This document shows, piece by piece, positions 1 through 7,494 of a DNA stretch of 64,000 nucleotides. Where the stretch lies: NCBI GenBank assembly GCA_019057775.1, contig JAHLWT010000207.1, positions 1 through 64,000 on the forward strand, in the 5' to 3' direction. The first letter of the stretch is position 1; the number at the start of each line of letters is the position of its first letter. The position numbers and the translations under genes are program-made. The DNA comes from Promethearchaeota archaeon. Its GTDB lineage: Archaea; Asgardarchaeota; Lokiarchaeia; Sigynarchaeales; SOKP01. Below the pieces are notes generated by a model that was not told the DNA's origin, did not search any database, and was given only the letters and a program-made list of their open reading frames with translations.

Positions 1-586
1 GTTCTACCCCTGGAGGGCCGCTAGGTGCTTTCGGGGATCCTTCAGCTGTTGGTAATTTAGGAGCTGGGGGTAGACTAGGTTTTTTAGGAGGTCCTGAACT
101 CGGTGGAACTTTTGGTGGCCCAGGACTAGGAGCTTTTGGTGGCCCAGGACTAGGAGCTTTTGGTTGTCCAGAACTAGGAGCTTTTGGTGGACCACTCGGT
201 GGTTTAGGTGCAGTTGGAGGTCCGCCACCTGGAGGCTTAGGTGCAGCTGGAACTGCAGATGCCGTTGCCTGAGCTGCTGCTGGTACTGCTGCTGTTGCTG
301 CTGCTGCTCCGCCTCCACCTCCGCTTAGCAAGCTAAATAAAGTACTAGCTGCTACGGTTTTTGCTTCACCAGTTGTTGAGGCGACTATCTTTTTAGAGGA
401 AGTACTCACAGTTTGAACTTCTTCAGCAGATTTGACTTCTTTCAAATCTTTCTGAGCTTTTGCTAGAGATTTAATAAAATCATTTATTCCTTTGACTGTT
501 TCTCCGAGATCATCCGCTAAACTGCTTAAACCCTTTTTCATGAAATTGATTACTCGTTCAATTTTCTTCTGTTCTTTTGAAACCAC
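1..586 (-). CDS. Pro/Ala-rich low-complexity protein, C-terminus cut by window edge
   Basis: Read on the minus strand, this frame gives an amphipathic, lysine-rich N-terminal part (KKGLSSLADDLGETVKGI), then Gly/Ala-rich sequence (about residues 85-115), then a long proline-rich tail with repeated units like PPKAPSPGPPKAP. The frame is still open at base 1, so the C-terminus is missing. The start is uncertain: GTG at 586 continues the helix upstream, while ATG at 541 is the first ATG. The DNA of the repeats also opens a Gln-rich reading in another frame, which is an artefact. No enzymatic domain is visible. I infer a linker-type or surface/scaffold protein with a helical head and a disordered tail. 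Confidence 0.7.
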   Translation of the reverse strand, partial: MVSKEQKKIERVINFMKKGLSSLADDLGETVKGINDFIKSLAKAQKDLKEVKSAEEVQTVSTSSKKIVASTTGEAKTVAASTLFSLLSGGGGGAAAATAAVPAAAQATASAVPAAPKPPGGGPPTAPKPPSGPPKAPSSGQPKAPSPGPPKAPSPGPPKVPPSSGPPKKPSLPPAPKLPTAEGSPKAPSGPPGVE

Positions 587-1053
587 GTTCTTTTCAATTC
601 CTCTAATGTAATTGTAAATTTGATTAATATTAAAATTACTATATATAAATTTTATATTTTAATTATATTAATATGTATATATATAATAGACTTTTTTCGT
701 ATTTTACTTATCGTTATTTTTTTTTAAAATTTTTTGTTATAATTGCATTATAATCGTTTAATTATAAAAAATTATGTAGATTTCGTATTGAACGTGCGAT
801 ATTCAATGATAAGAAGAAAAAAGGGTTCATTGCAATACAATTCAATTGTTGATTTATCTTTAATTTCTGAGTCCTAACAAGAATCTTAAAAAAAGTTAAT
901 TATTAAAAAACCTAAACTAATAATAATATAAAAGATATTTCATTTGTATTTAATAAGTTTTAACAATAAATTAAATATTAATATTATTTCCAGAAATATT
1001 TAATCTTTGAAGAGATTAAAAAGAAATGGTGATATGATATTCCAAAGCGAGAA
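587..1053. other. AT-rich intergenic stretch
   Basis: No convincing coding frame on either strand. The sequence is extremely A/T rich, with TATA-like stretches near 640-690 that could serve the minus-strand gene to the left and others near 900-1000 for the small + strand gene. Nothing more specific is seen. Confidence 0.5.
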
Positions 1054-1305
1054 TTGTTTATTAAACGTGTCTATGAAATAGTAAACGAATTAAAAATACC
1101 TTTGATTGATGAAAGAGTTTATGATAAAGTCACATTTAATGCTGGGCAATCAATTGCGACCATTATTTTCAGATTTGAAGAGGATGAGTCTGTAATCCGG
1201 GGATTTCTCGGGTTAGCAGAGTACTTTCACACAGTCGTTATAAAGAGGAAGGACGAGTTCTTTATCCCTCATGGCTCGATTTTATTTCGTTTAATTAGTG
1301 CCTAG
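1054..1305 (+). CDS. small hypothetical protein (83 aa)
   Basis: Frame beginning at TTG 1054; no ATG is available because an in-frame TGA lies at 1030-1032. The product (FIKRVYEIVNELKIPLIDER at the start) has a balanced, globular-looking composition with alternating beta/alpha character and no membrane segment. I do not recognise a family. The stop codon lies inside a GC-rich hairpin (1298-1320). It could be a small regulator or a fragment of a larger gene; the missing ATG keeps confidence moderate. Confidence 0.45.
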   Translation: MFIKRVYEIVNELKIPLIDERVYDKVTFNAGQSIATIIFRFEEDESVIRGFLGLAEYFHTVVIKRKDEFFIPHGSILFRLISA

Positions 1306-1320
1306 CTCATGCGCTAGCAC
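1298..1320. repeat. GC-rich hairpin overlapping the stop of the small gene
   Basis: GTGC(C)TAGC pairs with GCTAGCAC around a 6-nt loop, with one bulged C. A second self-complementary octamer, GTGCGCAC, follows at about 1325-1332, and a T-rich run follows from 1360. The patch is far more GC-rich than its surroundings. It may act as a terminator or an RNA-processing signal; that is inference. Confidence 0.45.
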
Positions 1321-1555
1321 ACCCGTGCGCACCCATATTACAGAGGTACTCCATTAAGTGTATTTTTTTTTACTTTTCTTTTATATTGATGTTATTATAA
1401 TTTCAATTTTGTGTAGTTCTTTTCTTAATTCTAAAAGCAGATTTTAATAATTGATGATTTTTTGGAAGTAGACAAATTTTAAAATAACCCTTTTTATAAT
1501 ACTAGTAATTTTTAACTTTGAATTATTGAAAATGAGAAAATGGTGAACAATCTAC

Positions 1556-2473
1556 TTGCTAAAAGATGTTACTATGTTTAGAGATGATGAGATTTATTTG
1601 AATAAAGAATATGCTATTTCTTTTAAGAATCCTATAGTTTTATCACAAATACTTAAGTATATTGATGAAGAAGTCACTACACGTGGTTTTTATGATGAAG
1701 ATCTTATTGTAGATATAATTACTTTAAAAATAATTTGTTATAAAATAAAAGATCCTATCCCCTTGTTTATTTCTTTAACCTATGATGATTCTTCCCTACC
1801 AGATCAGATAATTCCTAAATTACATAAACTTATCAAAGTCGTTCAGAAATTTTTTAAGAAAAATAATATTTCGGGAACGGATTTTTCAGAACAAAATAAA
1901 AAGGATTTAGAATCTGCCTGTTCTTCAACTCTCAATGATCTTCTAATGTTAAGGCCAGCAAAAATAAGCGTAATCGGTTATGATTTTACAGGTAAATCTT
2001 CTATTTGTGAGATACTTCAGAGTGGGAGTATACTGGGAAAATATAAGGAGACAACCCACTTAAAGAAATACAATACTAAATTATTTGGAATGCCTATACT
2101 GATTTGGGATATTCCCGATCAAGGCGATATAAGTGAAAAAGTATGGAGATCCTTTATTTTAGGCTCAGATGCAATAATTATCGTTTCTGATTCTACAAGA
2201 GCGAATGTCGAAGAAAGTAAATTGATGGTAGAATTAACAGATAAAATAATCCCAAATGCCGAACTATTGATTATTGCAAATAAACAGGATTTAGATGAAG
2301 CTATGACTCCAGAAGAAATTGAGGAAGTTTTAGGATATAAAGTTTTTCCGTTTGTTGCGAATGATCCAGACAAGTGTAGTTTACTTCAAAATCAAACAGC
2401 AAAATTGCTTGAAATAAAGGCAGAAGGGATAGATTATTCCAAGGAAGACTTTATTATTCAAAGAAATGATTAA
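1556..2473 (+). CDS. Arf/Ras-like small GTPase with N-terminal extension
   Basis: The C-terminal half is a small GTPase: P-loop GYDFTGKSS (residues 141-149), degenerate G3 WDIPDQ (184-189, where Ras/Arf proteins have WDTAGQ or WDxGGQ) and G4 NKQD (242-245) followed by an Arf-like helix. Residues 1-130 form a separate alpha/beta domain of about the size of a longin/roadblock-type fold; calling it longin-like is inference. No lipidation motif is seen at either end. The start is TTG 1556 or ATG 1574. GTPases with added domains are abundant in Asgard archaea. The Pro-Asp in G3 in place of Ala-Gly suggests altered hydrolysis or a switch-only role. Confidence 0.85.
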   Translation: MLKDVTMFRDDEIYLNKEYAISFKNPIVLSQILKYIDEEVTTRGFYDEDLIVDIITLKIICYKIKDPIPLFISLTYDDSSLPDQIIPKLHKLIKVVQKFFKKNNISGTDFSEQNKKDLESACSSTLNDLLMLRPAKISVIGYDFTGKSSICEILQSGSILGKYKETTHLKKYNTKLFGMPILIWDIPDQGDISEKVWRSFILGSDAIIIVSDSTRANVEESKLMVELTDKIIPNAELLIIANKQDLDEAMTPEEIEEVLGYKVFPFVANDPDKCSLLQNQTAKLLEIKAEGIDYSKEDFIIQRND

Positions 2474-2487
2474 GATTAAATCTTTAA

Positions 2488-2499
2488 TTTTTTTTTTTT
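2488..2499 (+). terminator. poly-T tract after the GTPase gene
   Basis: Run of 12 T on the + strand just after the stop at 2473, a typical archaeal intrinsic termination signal. Confidence 0.5.
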
Positions 2500-2560
2500 A
2501 TTTTCTTCTCTTTAGAACAATGAAAAATGATTGATATTAATGGAATTTTCTAATTAGGAG

Positions 2561-3277
2561 TTATTTTTCTTTAAAATCAGAAATATAGAATTTAGAGTTA
2601 TCTATTATTTGTAATACTTCTGATTCTGGGATATCATACCAGTTACGATATGCATCAGCAACAGCAAACCACATAACTTCTCTAATATTTGGACAAAAGA
2701 TTTCGTTTACATTTACATTCAACATATTTACTGTTCTTAATGGAGCAGTTGGTACCGCGATGAAAATTTTAGTTGGATTATAGTTTTTAATCATGTTGAC
2801 TGCTGCCAACATTGTAAACCCTGACGCTAATCCATCATCGATGATGAAAATACATTTATTTTGAATTTTTTGTCTATAAAACTGCTCTAAATTAATTTCT
2901 TTCTTATAGAATTGTAATCTGTTCTTAATTTCGTTTTTAGTTAATTCAATTGAATCTTCTACATCTTGTTTAGATAGATTCAATCGTGTTAGTAATGGTT
3001 GGTTAATTAATACTGATCCATCTGTAGTAACAGAACCAAATCCCGCCTCAGTATTATAAGGGATTTTAATTTTTCTGACTATTAATATATCATATTTTAA
3101 AGAAAATTGTGAACAAAAGCCCTCAACAACAGGAACTCCCCCATTTGGTATCGCAAAACAAAAAAAATTAGATGGATTCTCTATAATCTGTTTACTAAGG
3201 CTACTCCTTTGTTTTTTTATGAATTCTGCTAAAATTTCTCCTGCTTGAATTCGCGTGTCGTATTTTCTAAGTTTCAT
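2561..3277 (-). CDS. phosphoribosyltransferase family protein
   Basis: A 238-residue protein carrying the PRPP-binding signature CIFIIDDGLASGFTM (residues 142-156: hydrophobic strand, two Asp, then the Gly/Ser/Thr loop) typical of type I phosphoribosyltransferases. An N-terminal PNGGVP segment resembles the PPi loop of the stand-alone PRTase proteins annotated simply as phosphoribosyltransferase in archaea and actinobacteria. The nucleobase specificity cannot be read from the sequence. It is transcribed away from the gene at 3474 and convergent with the GTPase gene. Confidence 0.8.
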   Translation of the reverse strand: MKLRKYDTRIQAGEILAEFIKKQRSSLSKQIIENPSNFFCFAIPNGGVPVVEGFCSQFSLKYDILIVRKIKIPYNTEAGFGSVTTDGSVLINQPLLTRLNLSKQDVEDSIELTKNEIKNRLQFYKKEINLEQFYRQKIQNKCIFIIDDGLASGFTMLAAVNMIKNYNPTKIFIAVPTAPLRTVNMLNVNVNEIFCPNIREVMWFAVADAYRNWYDIPESEVLQIIDNSKFYISDFKEK

Positions 3278-3473
3278 TATTTCACTAATTGTGAAGATAA
3301 AATCGAAAATTTAAACTTTGTTTTAAAATCTGTAAATTCGTTACAAATTTGCTATGCATTTAGAGCTCGAAACATCATAGTTTTTATTTATATAGATTTA
3401 AATATCTGTGGTAAGATTAATGTTACAAAATCATATAATTATAAGAATATATCAAATTAAAAGTGAACATTCT

Positions 3474-5150
3474 ATGAAAAAATTGAGAATTTTAGTAGTT
3501 TTAGCTATTAGCACACTTTTGTTAATACCTTTTGGAAGTTTTACGAGAGCTCAGCCTTCAAGTTATGTTGGAGTACAAGAAGGCGATGTTTATACTTGGA
3601 GAATCGACTTAGATGTAGATGGAATAGATGAACTAGTGACTAATGTTGATACACTATTAGATGACCTACAATTATATGTTGCAGATTTAGATTTAGGAGG
3701 ATATGAGGATTTAACAATTCCTGAGACTTTGAAGAATATAAGCTCCACAGTTCTCAGCACAGTCTTTCCTGTTGGATGGGAGGATATGAACGTAACAAAT
3801 TTGCTTGTAGCCTTCATAAGTAATTTCATCCAAGATGCAAATTCTACAATGTTTGCAGGAAATATTCCCGGCAATTGGCAATCTTTAAACATAACCACAT
3901 TTGCCGACTATATCGTAGATGGACTTAATGACACATTACCTGCGGGATGGGAGGTCAAACCAATCCCAGAGTTGATTAAATCCGCTATTAACACCTTCAA
4001 TAATTCCCTACTATTTGGACTTGTCCCAGATGGTTGGGCAGACTTAACAATTGGAGAATTTCTTGATGCTTTAATATTACAAAATGTTCCAGAAGCATAT
4101 GAAAGTTTCATGTTGCACATGTCTTTGAATCAATTGGCCGATTCAATACCCTCTGGTATGGGAGCCTTATCTCTTGAAGACTTGATATCAAGTGTATTAC
4201 CCACTGAAGCAATGAGTATTAACGTTTCTTCTGTATTAGAGATGTTGCAATATCGCGTACCTCCACAATATCAATCAGTAAACATGTCCACTGTCTTTCA
4301 TATATTGATGAATAACATTAGCTCAGAAATGCCTTCAGAATTTGTGGGAGTAACCATGTCTACAGTAATCGATGATTTAATTGATATAGCAATGGTAAAT
4401 ATTACAGCATTATTAGTTCCAGCTGTGTTCTCACCTGGTTTTGAAGATGATACAATTCAAGAGTTGATAAACGATTTAATCGGAGAACTAATTAATCAAT
4501 GGGATACTGTTGTTTTTCCACAATGGACTACGAATAAAGCTCTGCTTACAACGATCCCTTCGATTGGTTTCAGAATACAAATAGAGAGCATTGGAACGGA
4601 AATAGTGGCATATGCTGGCGGTCCAAGAGGAGTGCCAATAGGGATGACGTTATTTATTAGCTTAGATTTTAAGAATTGGACGAGTATTACAGAACTTTTT
4701 GGCACCACGTCATTGCTCATGTCTTCACAAGTTGTAGATCCTTTCGCAATACTCGGTAATTTAACCGCTTTTTATGCAACATACATAGTAAATCCGGCCA
4801 CATATTCAAGTGAGGAACGCGCATTCGGAGAACAGAGTTCTTTATCTTATGGCTTAATAATGGCAAAAAATTATAACTGGGAGACAATAAAAACAGACTT
4901 TTCAATTCCAATTGGTAGTGATCCTAATGGCATCTTTGGTTCCGCAGAATGGAACACGATTGGTGTTCTTAAGAATGCATTTATAGAAGCGAATGGCGTA
5001 GAGGCGGTAAAAATATCATTGCTTGGTGAAGATGATGAAATTCCTGGTTATGAAGTTGCGATAATTTTAGCACTGACTCCAATAACTATAATTGGTTTAA
5101 TCTATTTTCTGAAGAAGAAAAATAGAATTAAGAACCTAAACCTAAAATAA
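3474..5150 (+). CDS. secreted/surface protein with C-terminal E-I-P-G-Y sorting-like tail
   Basis: Start chosen at ATG 3474, because the following residues form a signal peptide (basic KKLR, hydrophobic core, then a small-residue cleavage site near FTRAQP). The mature part is extracellular-looking, with many N-x-S/T sequons and recurring segments of the type PxGWxDLxIxE that suggest internal helical repeats. The C-terminus is EIPGYE, a hydrophobic helix, then KKKNRIKN. This matches the layout of archaeal CTERM-type sorting tails (short motif, membrane helix, basic end). The protein at 7495 has the same tail. The function of the ectodomain is unknown. Confidence 0.8.
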   Translation: MKKLRILVVLAISTLLLIPFGSFTRAQPSSYVGVQEGDVYTWRIDLDVDGIDELVTNVDTLLDDLQLYVADLDLGGYEDLTIPETLKNISSTVLSTVFPVGWEDMNVTNLLVAFISNFIQDANSTMFAGNIPGNWQSLNITTFADYIVDGLNDTLPAGWEVKPIPELIKSAINTFNNSLLFGLVPDGWADLTIGEFLDALILQNVPEAYESFMLHMSLNQLADSIPSGMGALSLEDLISSVLPTEAMSINVSSVLEMLQYRVPPQYQSVNMSTVFHILMNNISSEMPSEFVGVTMSTVIDDLIDIAMVNITALLVPAVFSPGFEDDTIQELINDLIGELINQWDTVVFPQWTTNKALLTTIPSIGFRIQIESIGTEIVAYAGGPRGVPIGMTLFISLDFKNWTSITELFGTTSLLMSSQVVDPFAILGNLTAFYATYIVNPATYSSEERAFGEQSSLSYGLIMAKNYNWETIKTDFSIPIGSDPNGIFGSAEWNTIGVLKNAFIEANGVEAVKISLLGEDDEIPGYEVAIILALTPITIIGLIYFLKKKNRIKNLNLK

Positions 5151-5157
5151 ATTAATC

Positions 5158-5170
5158 TTTTTTTTTTTTT
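5158..5170 (+). terminator. poly-T tract
   Basis: Thirteen consecutive T on the + strand, directly after the stop of the surface protein gene at 5150. Confidence 0.5.
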
Positions 5171-5214
5171 AAAATTTATAAAACTTAAATTTATCTACAA
5201 TTTAACAATTATAT

Positions 5215-5490
5215 ATGGAATATTTAGAATCGATCTTCATTTTGATAGTTTTATTAGTATATGCATCCACATTAAAAGCAAGTACTTTTTTCATAGTTTT
5301 TGGCTCAACAATCTATTTATTTATCATTTCACAATTCCTTTATTTAGATCCAATAGAAATTCTTTCAGTTTTTCTTCAGGATTTACTTAAAAATCCTTTT
5401 GGTTTCTTACTTTTGTTTGTTCCATTAATGATTGATGGATTATTTAGATTCACCAAGAAATTTATACTATTAAAAAAGAATACTGAATAA
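5215..5490 (+). CDS. small membrane protein (91 aa)
   Basis: Starts at ATG 5215. The product is almost entirely hydrophobic, with about three transmembrane segments (residues about 5-22, 25-42 and 62-82) and a Lys-rich C-terminal tail. No family is recognised. Its stop lies 2 nt from the stop of the convergent ABC permease gene. Hydrophobic composition alone can mislead in A/T-rich DNA, but the clean start, the length and a TATA-like stretch upstream favour a real gene. Confidence 0.55.
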   Translation: MEYLESIFILIVLLVYASTLKASTFFIVFGSTIYLFIISQFLYLDPIEILSVFLQDLLKNPFGFLLLFVPLMIDGLFRFTKKFILLKKNTE

Positions 5491-5492
5491 CG

Positions 5493-7145
5493 TCATTCAA
5501 ATTTTTCTAATCTCCATATTCCTAATGAAAGTATGACATACGCTAAACAACCTGATATTCCTATATTAATAAATAGTATGAGCATTATAGAAATGGAGGG
5601 GTTAAAGAATTCGTTGATAAATGGGATAAATATATAAAGAGTTAACAAAAATGAAACCACCTGAAGGACTAGGGTGAGATAATTATTAAATACTAAGTTT
5701 TTCCGTCGTTCGAGAAATGTTGGTCTAAGAAATTGGGTCCCCATTGATTGTGAAAGTATAATTATACTGTTTAAAATAAATGTAAAAAAAAAAGATATTG
5801 TAATTAAGAAATTTAGTTGAAACGTGATAGCAAAAAAGATGCTTAAGAAGAGACTCATCATCATTAAAAGATAAAGCATCACATACATGAATGAAGTAAC
5901 ATAACCACTTATGCCATAAGGTGATTTCTTATAAATTTCTAATAGTTCCTTGGTCTCAAAAAAAGTAGACATTCCCATTAATATTCCAAAAATTAATCCC
6001 CCCATCCATGATATAATAATCATTATAGTTTCTATGTGAAATATGACTTGAATTCCTATGGGAAAAGTAAAGAAAACATGTTCAAAAACTATTGTTTGAT
6101 TTTTTAAAAAAACCAAAACTAAGATGCCGAAAAATAAAACTAAGCCCATTATATAGATTAATTTTATTTTATTTTCTCTTTTCCTCATGAAATTCTTAAA
6201 ATGAATGAGAACTACCCCCTCATGCTTTTTTACGGTAATTTTTTTTATAAATTTAGAATAGATTTCTTTTCCTCTATTACCATCTAAACCTATATCGTAC
6301 CTACTATCTAAATTAGAAACTAGTTTAACTTTTTTATAGGAAATATAGAATAAGACAAGTGGCAAGAGAAAAATAAGGCTAACTTCTACCCATATGTGCT
6401 CAAAATAGGATTCTAAAAAGGAAGGATTAACCAATAAAGTAATCATATCTGAATACCAAAATGAAGGATAAAAGAGGAAAAGTACTCTTAAATCTTGGTT
6501 GGTTCTTAATAATCCCAGAAAGAATTGAAATAACAAGAAAATCGCAATGACAGATACCGAAATGATTACTAGTATTGAATTTCTGAATTTTTTTAATTTC
6601 TTATTTACGACGACCCAATGTTCAATCCAATTAGCCATAAACTTTCCTATTAATGAACCTGAGATAAAAAGTGTAAAAAAAATTAAATAAATAGCAAGGT
6701 GATGAAATAGTGTCAGGTTTGAATTAATTTGCAATAAAAGTGATGTAAGAAATGGTCCAATTCCTAAAATAAACAATGCATAAAAAGGAATTTGTCCCAA
6801 AAATTCACCAAGGAAAATATCTCCAGCTTTTACTGGTGAAGCTAATAAGATCTCTTTTTTACCAAGTTTTTCCTTTCTAAAAAGAATGAAGAGTGGATAC
6901 ATAACTTGCATCAAGAAAAGTGAAGCAAATGTATTAGTTATCAATGTCGTAAAAAGAGATTCAAAACTACCTGAGTAATTTTTAAAAATTTCAGGTATGA
7001 ATGAATCTAATAAGATAGGCCCAAAGTAAGCAGCCCAAAATAAGAATATCCCATAAATGCTAATGAAAAATAGTTTACGATTCCTTCTAACCCGACTCGT
7101 CTTTATCCAAATTTCCTTTTTCGCGATAGCTAACCAAAGTTTCAA
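5493..7145 (-). CDS. ABC-2 type transporter permease
   Basis: A 550-residue protein with about 12 hydrophobic segments, beginning MKLWLAIAKKEIW, the amphipathic start usual for ABC-2 permeases. A cytosolic loop, FRKEKLGKKEILLASPVKAG, matches the coupling region (xxEREKGTLExLLxSPV) of the family. The size suggests two fused six-helix halves. No ATP-binding subunit is adjacent, so the partner ATPase must lie elsewhere. The substrate is unknown. It is divergent from the large secreted protein at 7495. Confidence 0.75.
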   Translation of the reverse strand: MKLWLAIAKKEIWIKTSRVRRNRKLFFISIYGIFLFWAAYFGPILLDSFIPEIFKNYSGSFESLFTTLITNTFASLFLMQVMYPLFILFRKEKLGKKEILLASPVKAGDIFLGEFLGQIPFYALFILGIGPFLTSLLLQINSNLTLFHHLAIYLIFFTLFISGSLIGKFMANWIEHWVVVNKKLKKFRNSILVIISVSVIAIFLLFQFFLGLLRTNQDLRVLFLFYPSFWYSDMITLLVNPSFLESYFEHIWVEVSLIFLLPLVLFYISYKKVKLVSNLDSRYDIGLDGNRGKEIYSKFIKKITVKKHEGVVLIHFKNFMRKRENKIKLIYIMGLVLFFGILVLVFLKNQTIVFEHVFFTFPIGIQVIFHIETIMIIISWMGGLIFGILMGMSTFFETKELLEIYKKSPYGISGYVTSFMYVMLYLLMMMSLFLSIFFAITFQLNFLITISFFFTFILNSIIILSQSMGTQFLRPTFLERRKNLVFNNYLTLVLQVVSFLLTLYIFIPFINEFFNPSISIMLILFINIGISGCLAYVILSLGIWRLEKFE

Positions 7146-7494
7146 TAAGATCTTTCTCGCTTAATCTATTAAACCAATTAATTGTATAAATATTAATTAT
7201 GAATTCTTTGTTTCAAATAAAATTTGTTTAGAAATCTCTAGAAATCTATTTAGTGGTTCTTCTTCACAAATCATCCAGGTTTTTTAATAGTTTGAAACTA
7301 AAAAAACTTTTAAAAGCTATAGAAATAATAATTAGGAGATTTTACACACAAATATATTCCATTTATACACACAAAAATCATTTTAAATAAGTTTAAATTG
7401 CTCTTTTTTTATGAATAATAAAAGAGATTTTTAATTTTTGATTAAAAATTTCACTTTTTGGTTACAAAAAATAAGAAAAATATCTTGATGAAAA
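7146..7494. other. AT-rich divergent intergenic region
   Basis: Separates the divergently transcribed permease and large secreted-protein genes. No coding frame is supported. A/T-rich stretches near 7170-7195 and 7300-7320 could be the two promoters. Nothing else is seen. Confidence 0.4.

Noticed and set aside
4..318. Gln-rich reading on the minus strand
   Set aside because: It is an out-of-frame reading of the Pro/Ala-rich repeats; the frame giving PPKAPSPGP repeats continues into a sensible N-terminus, this one does not.
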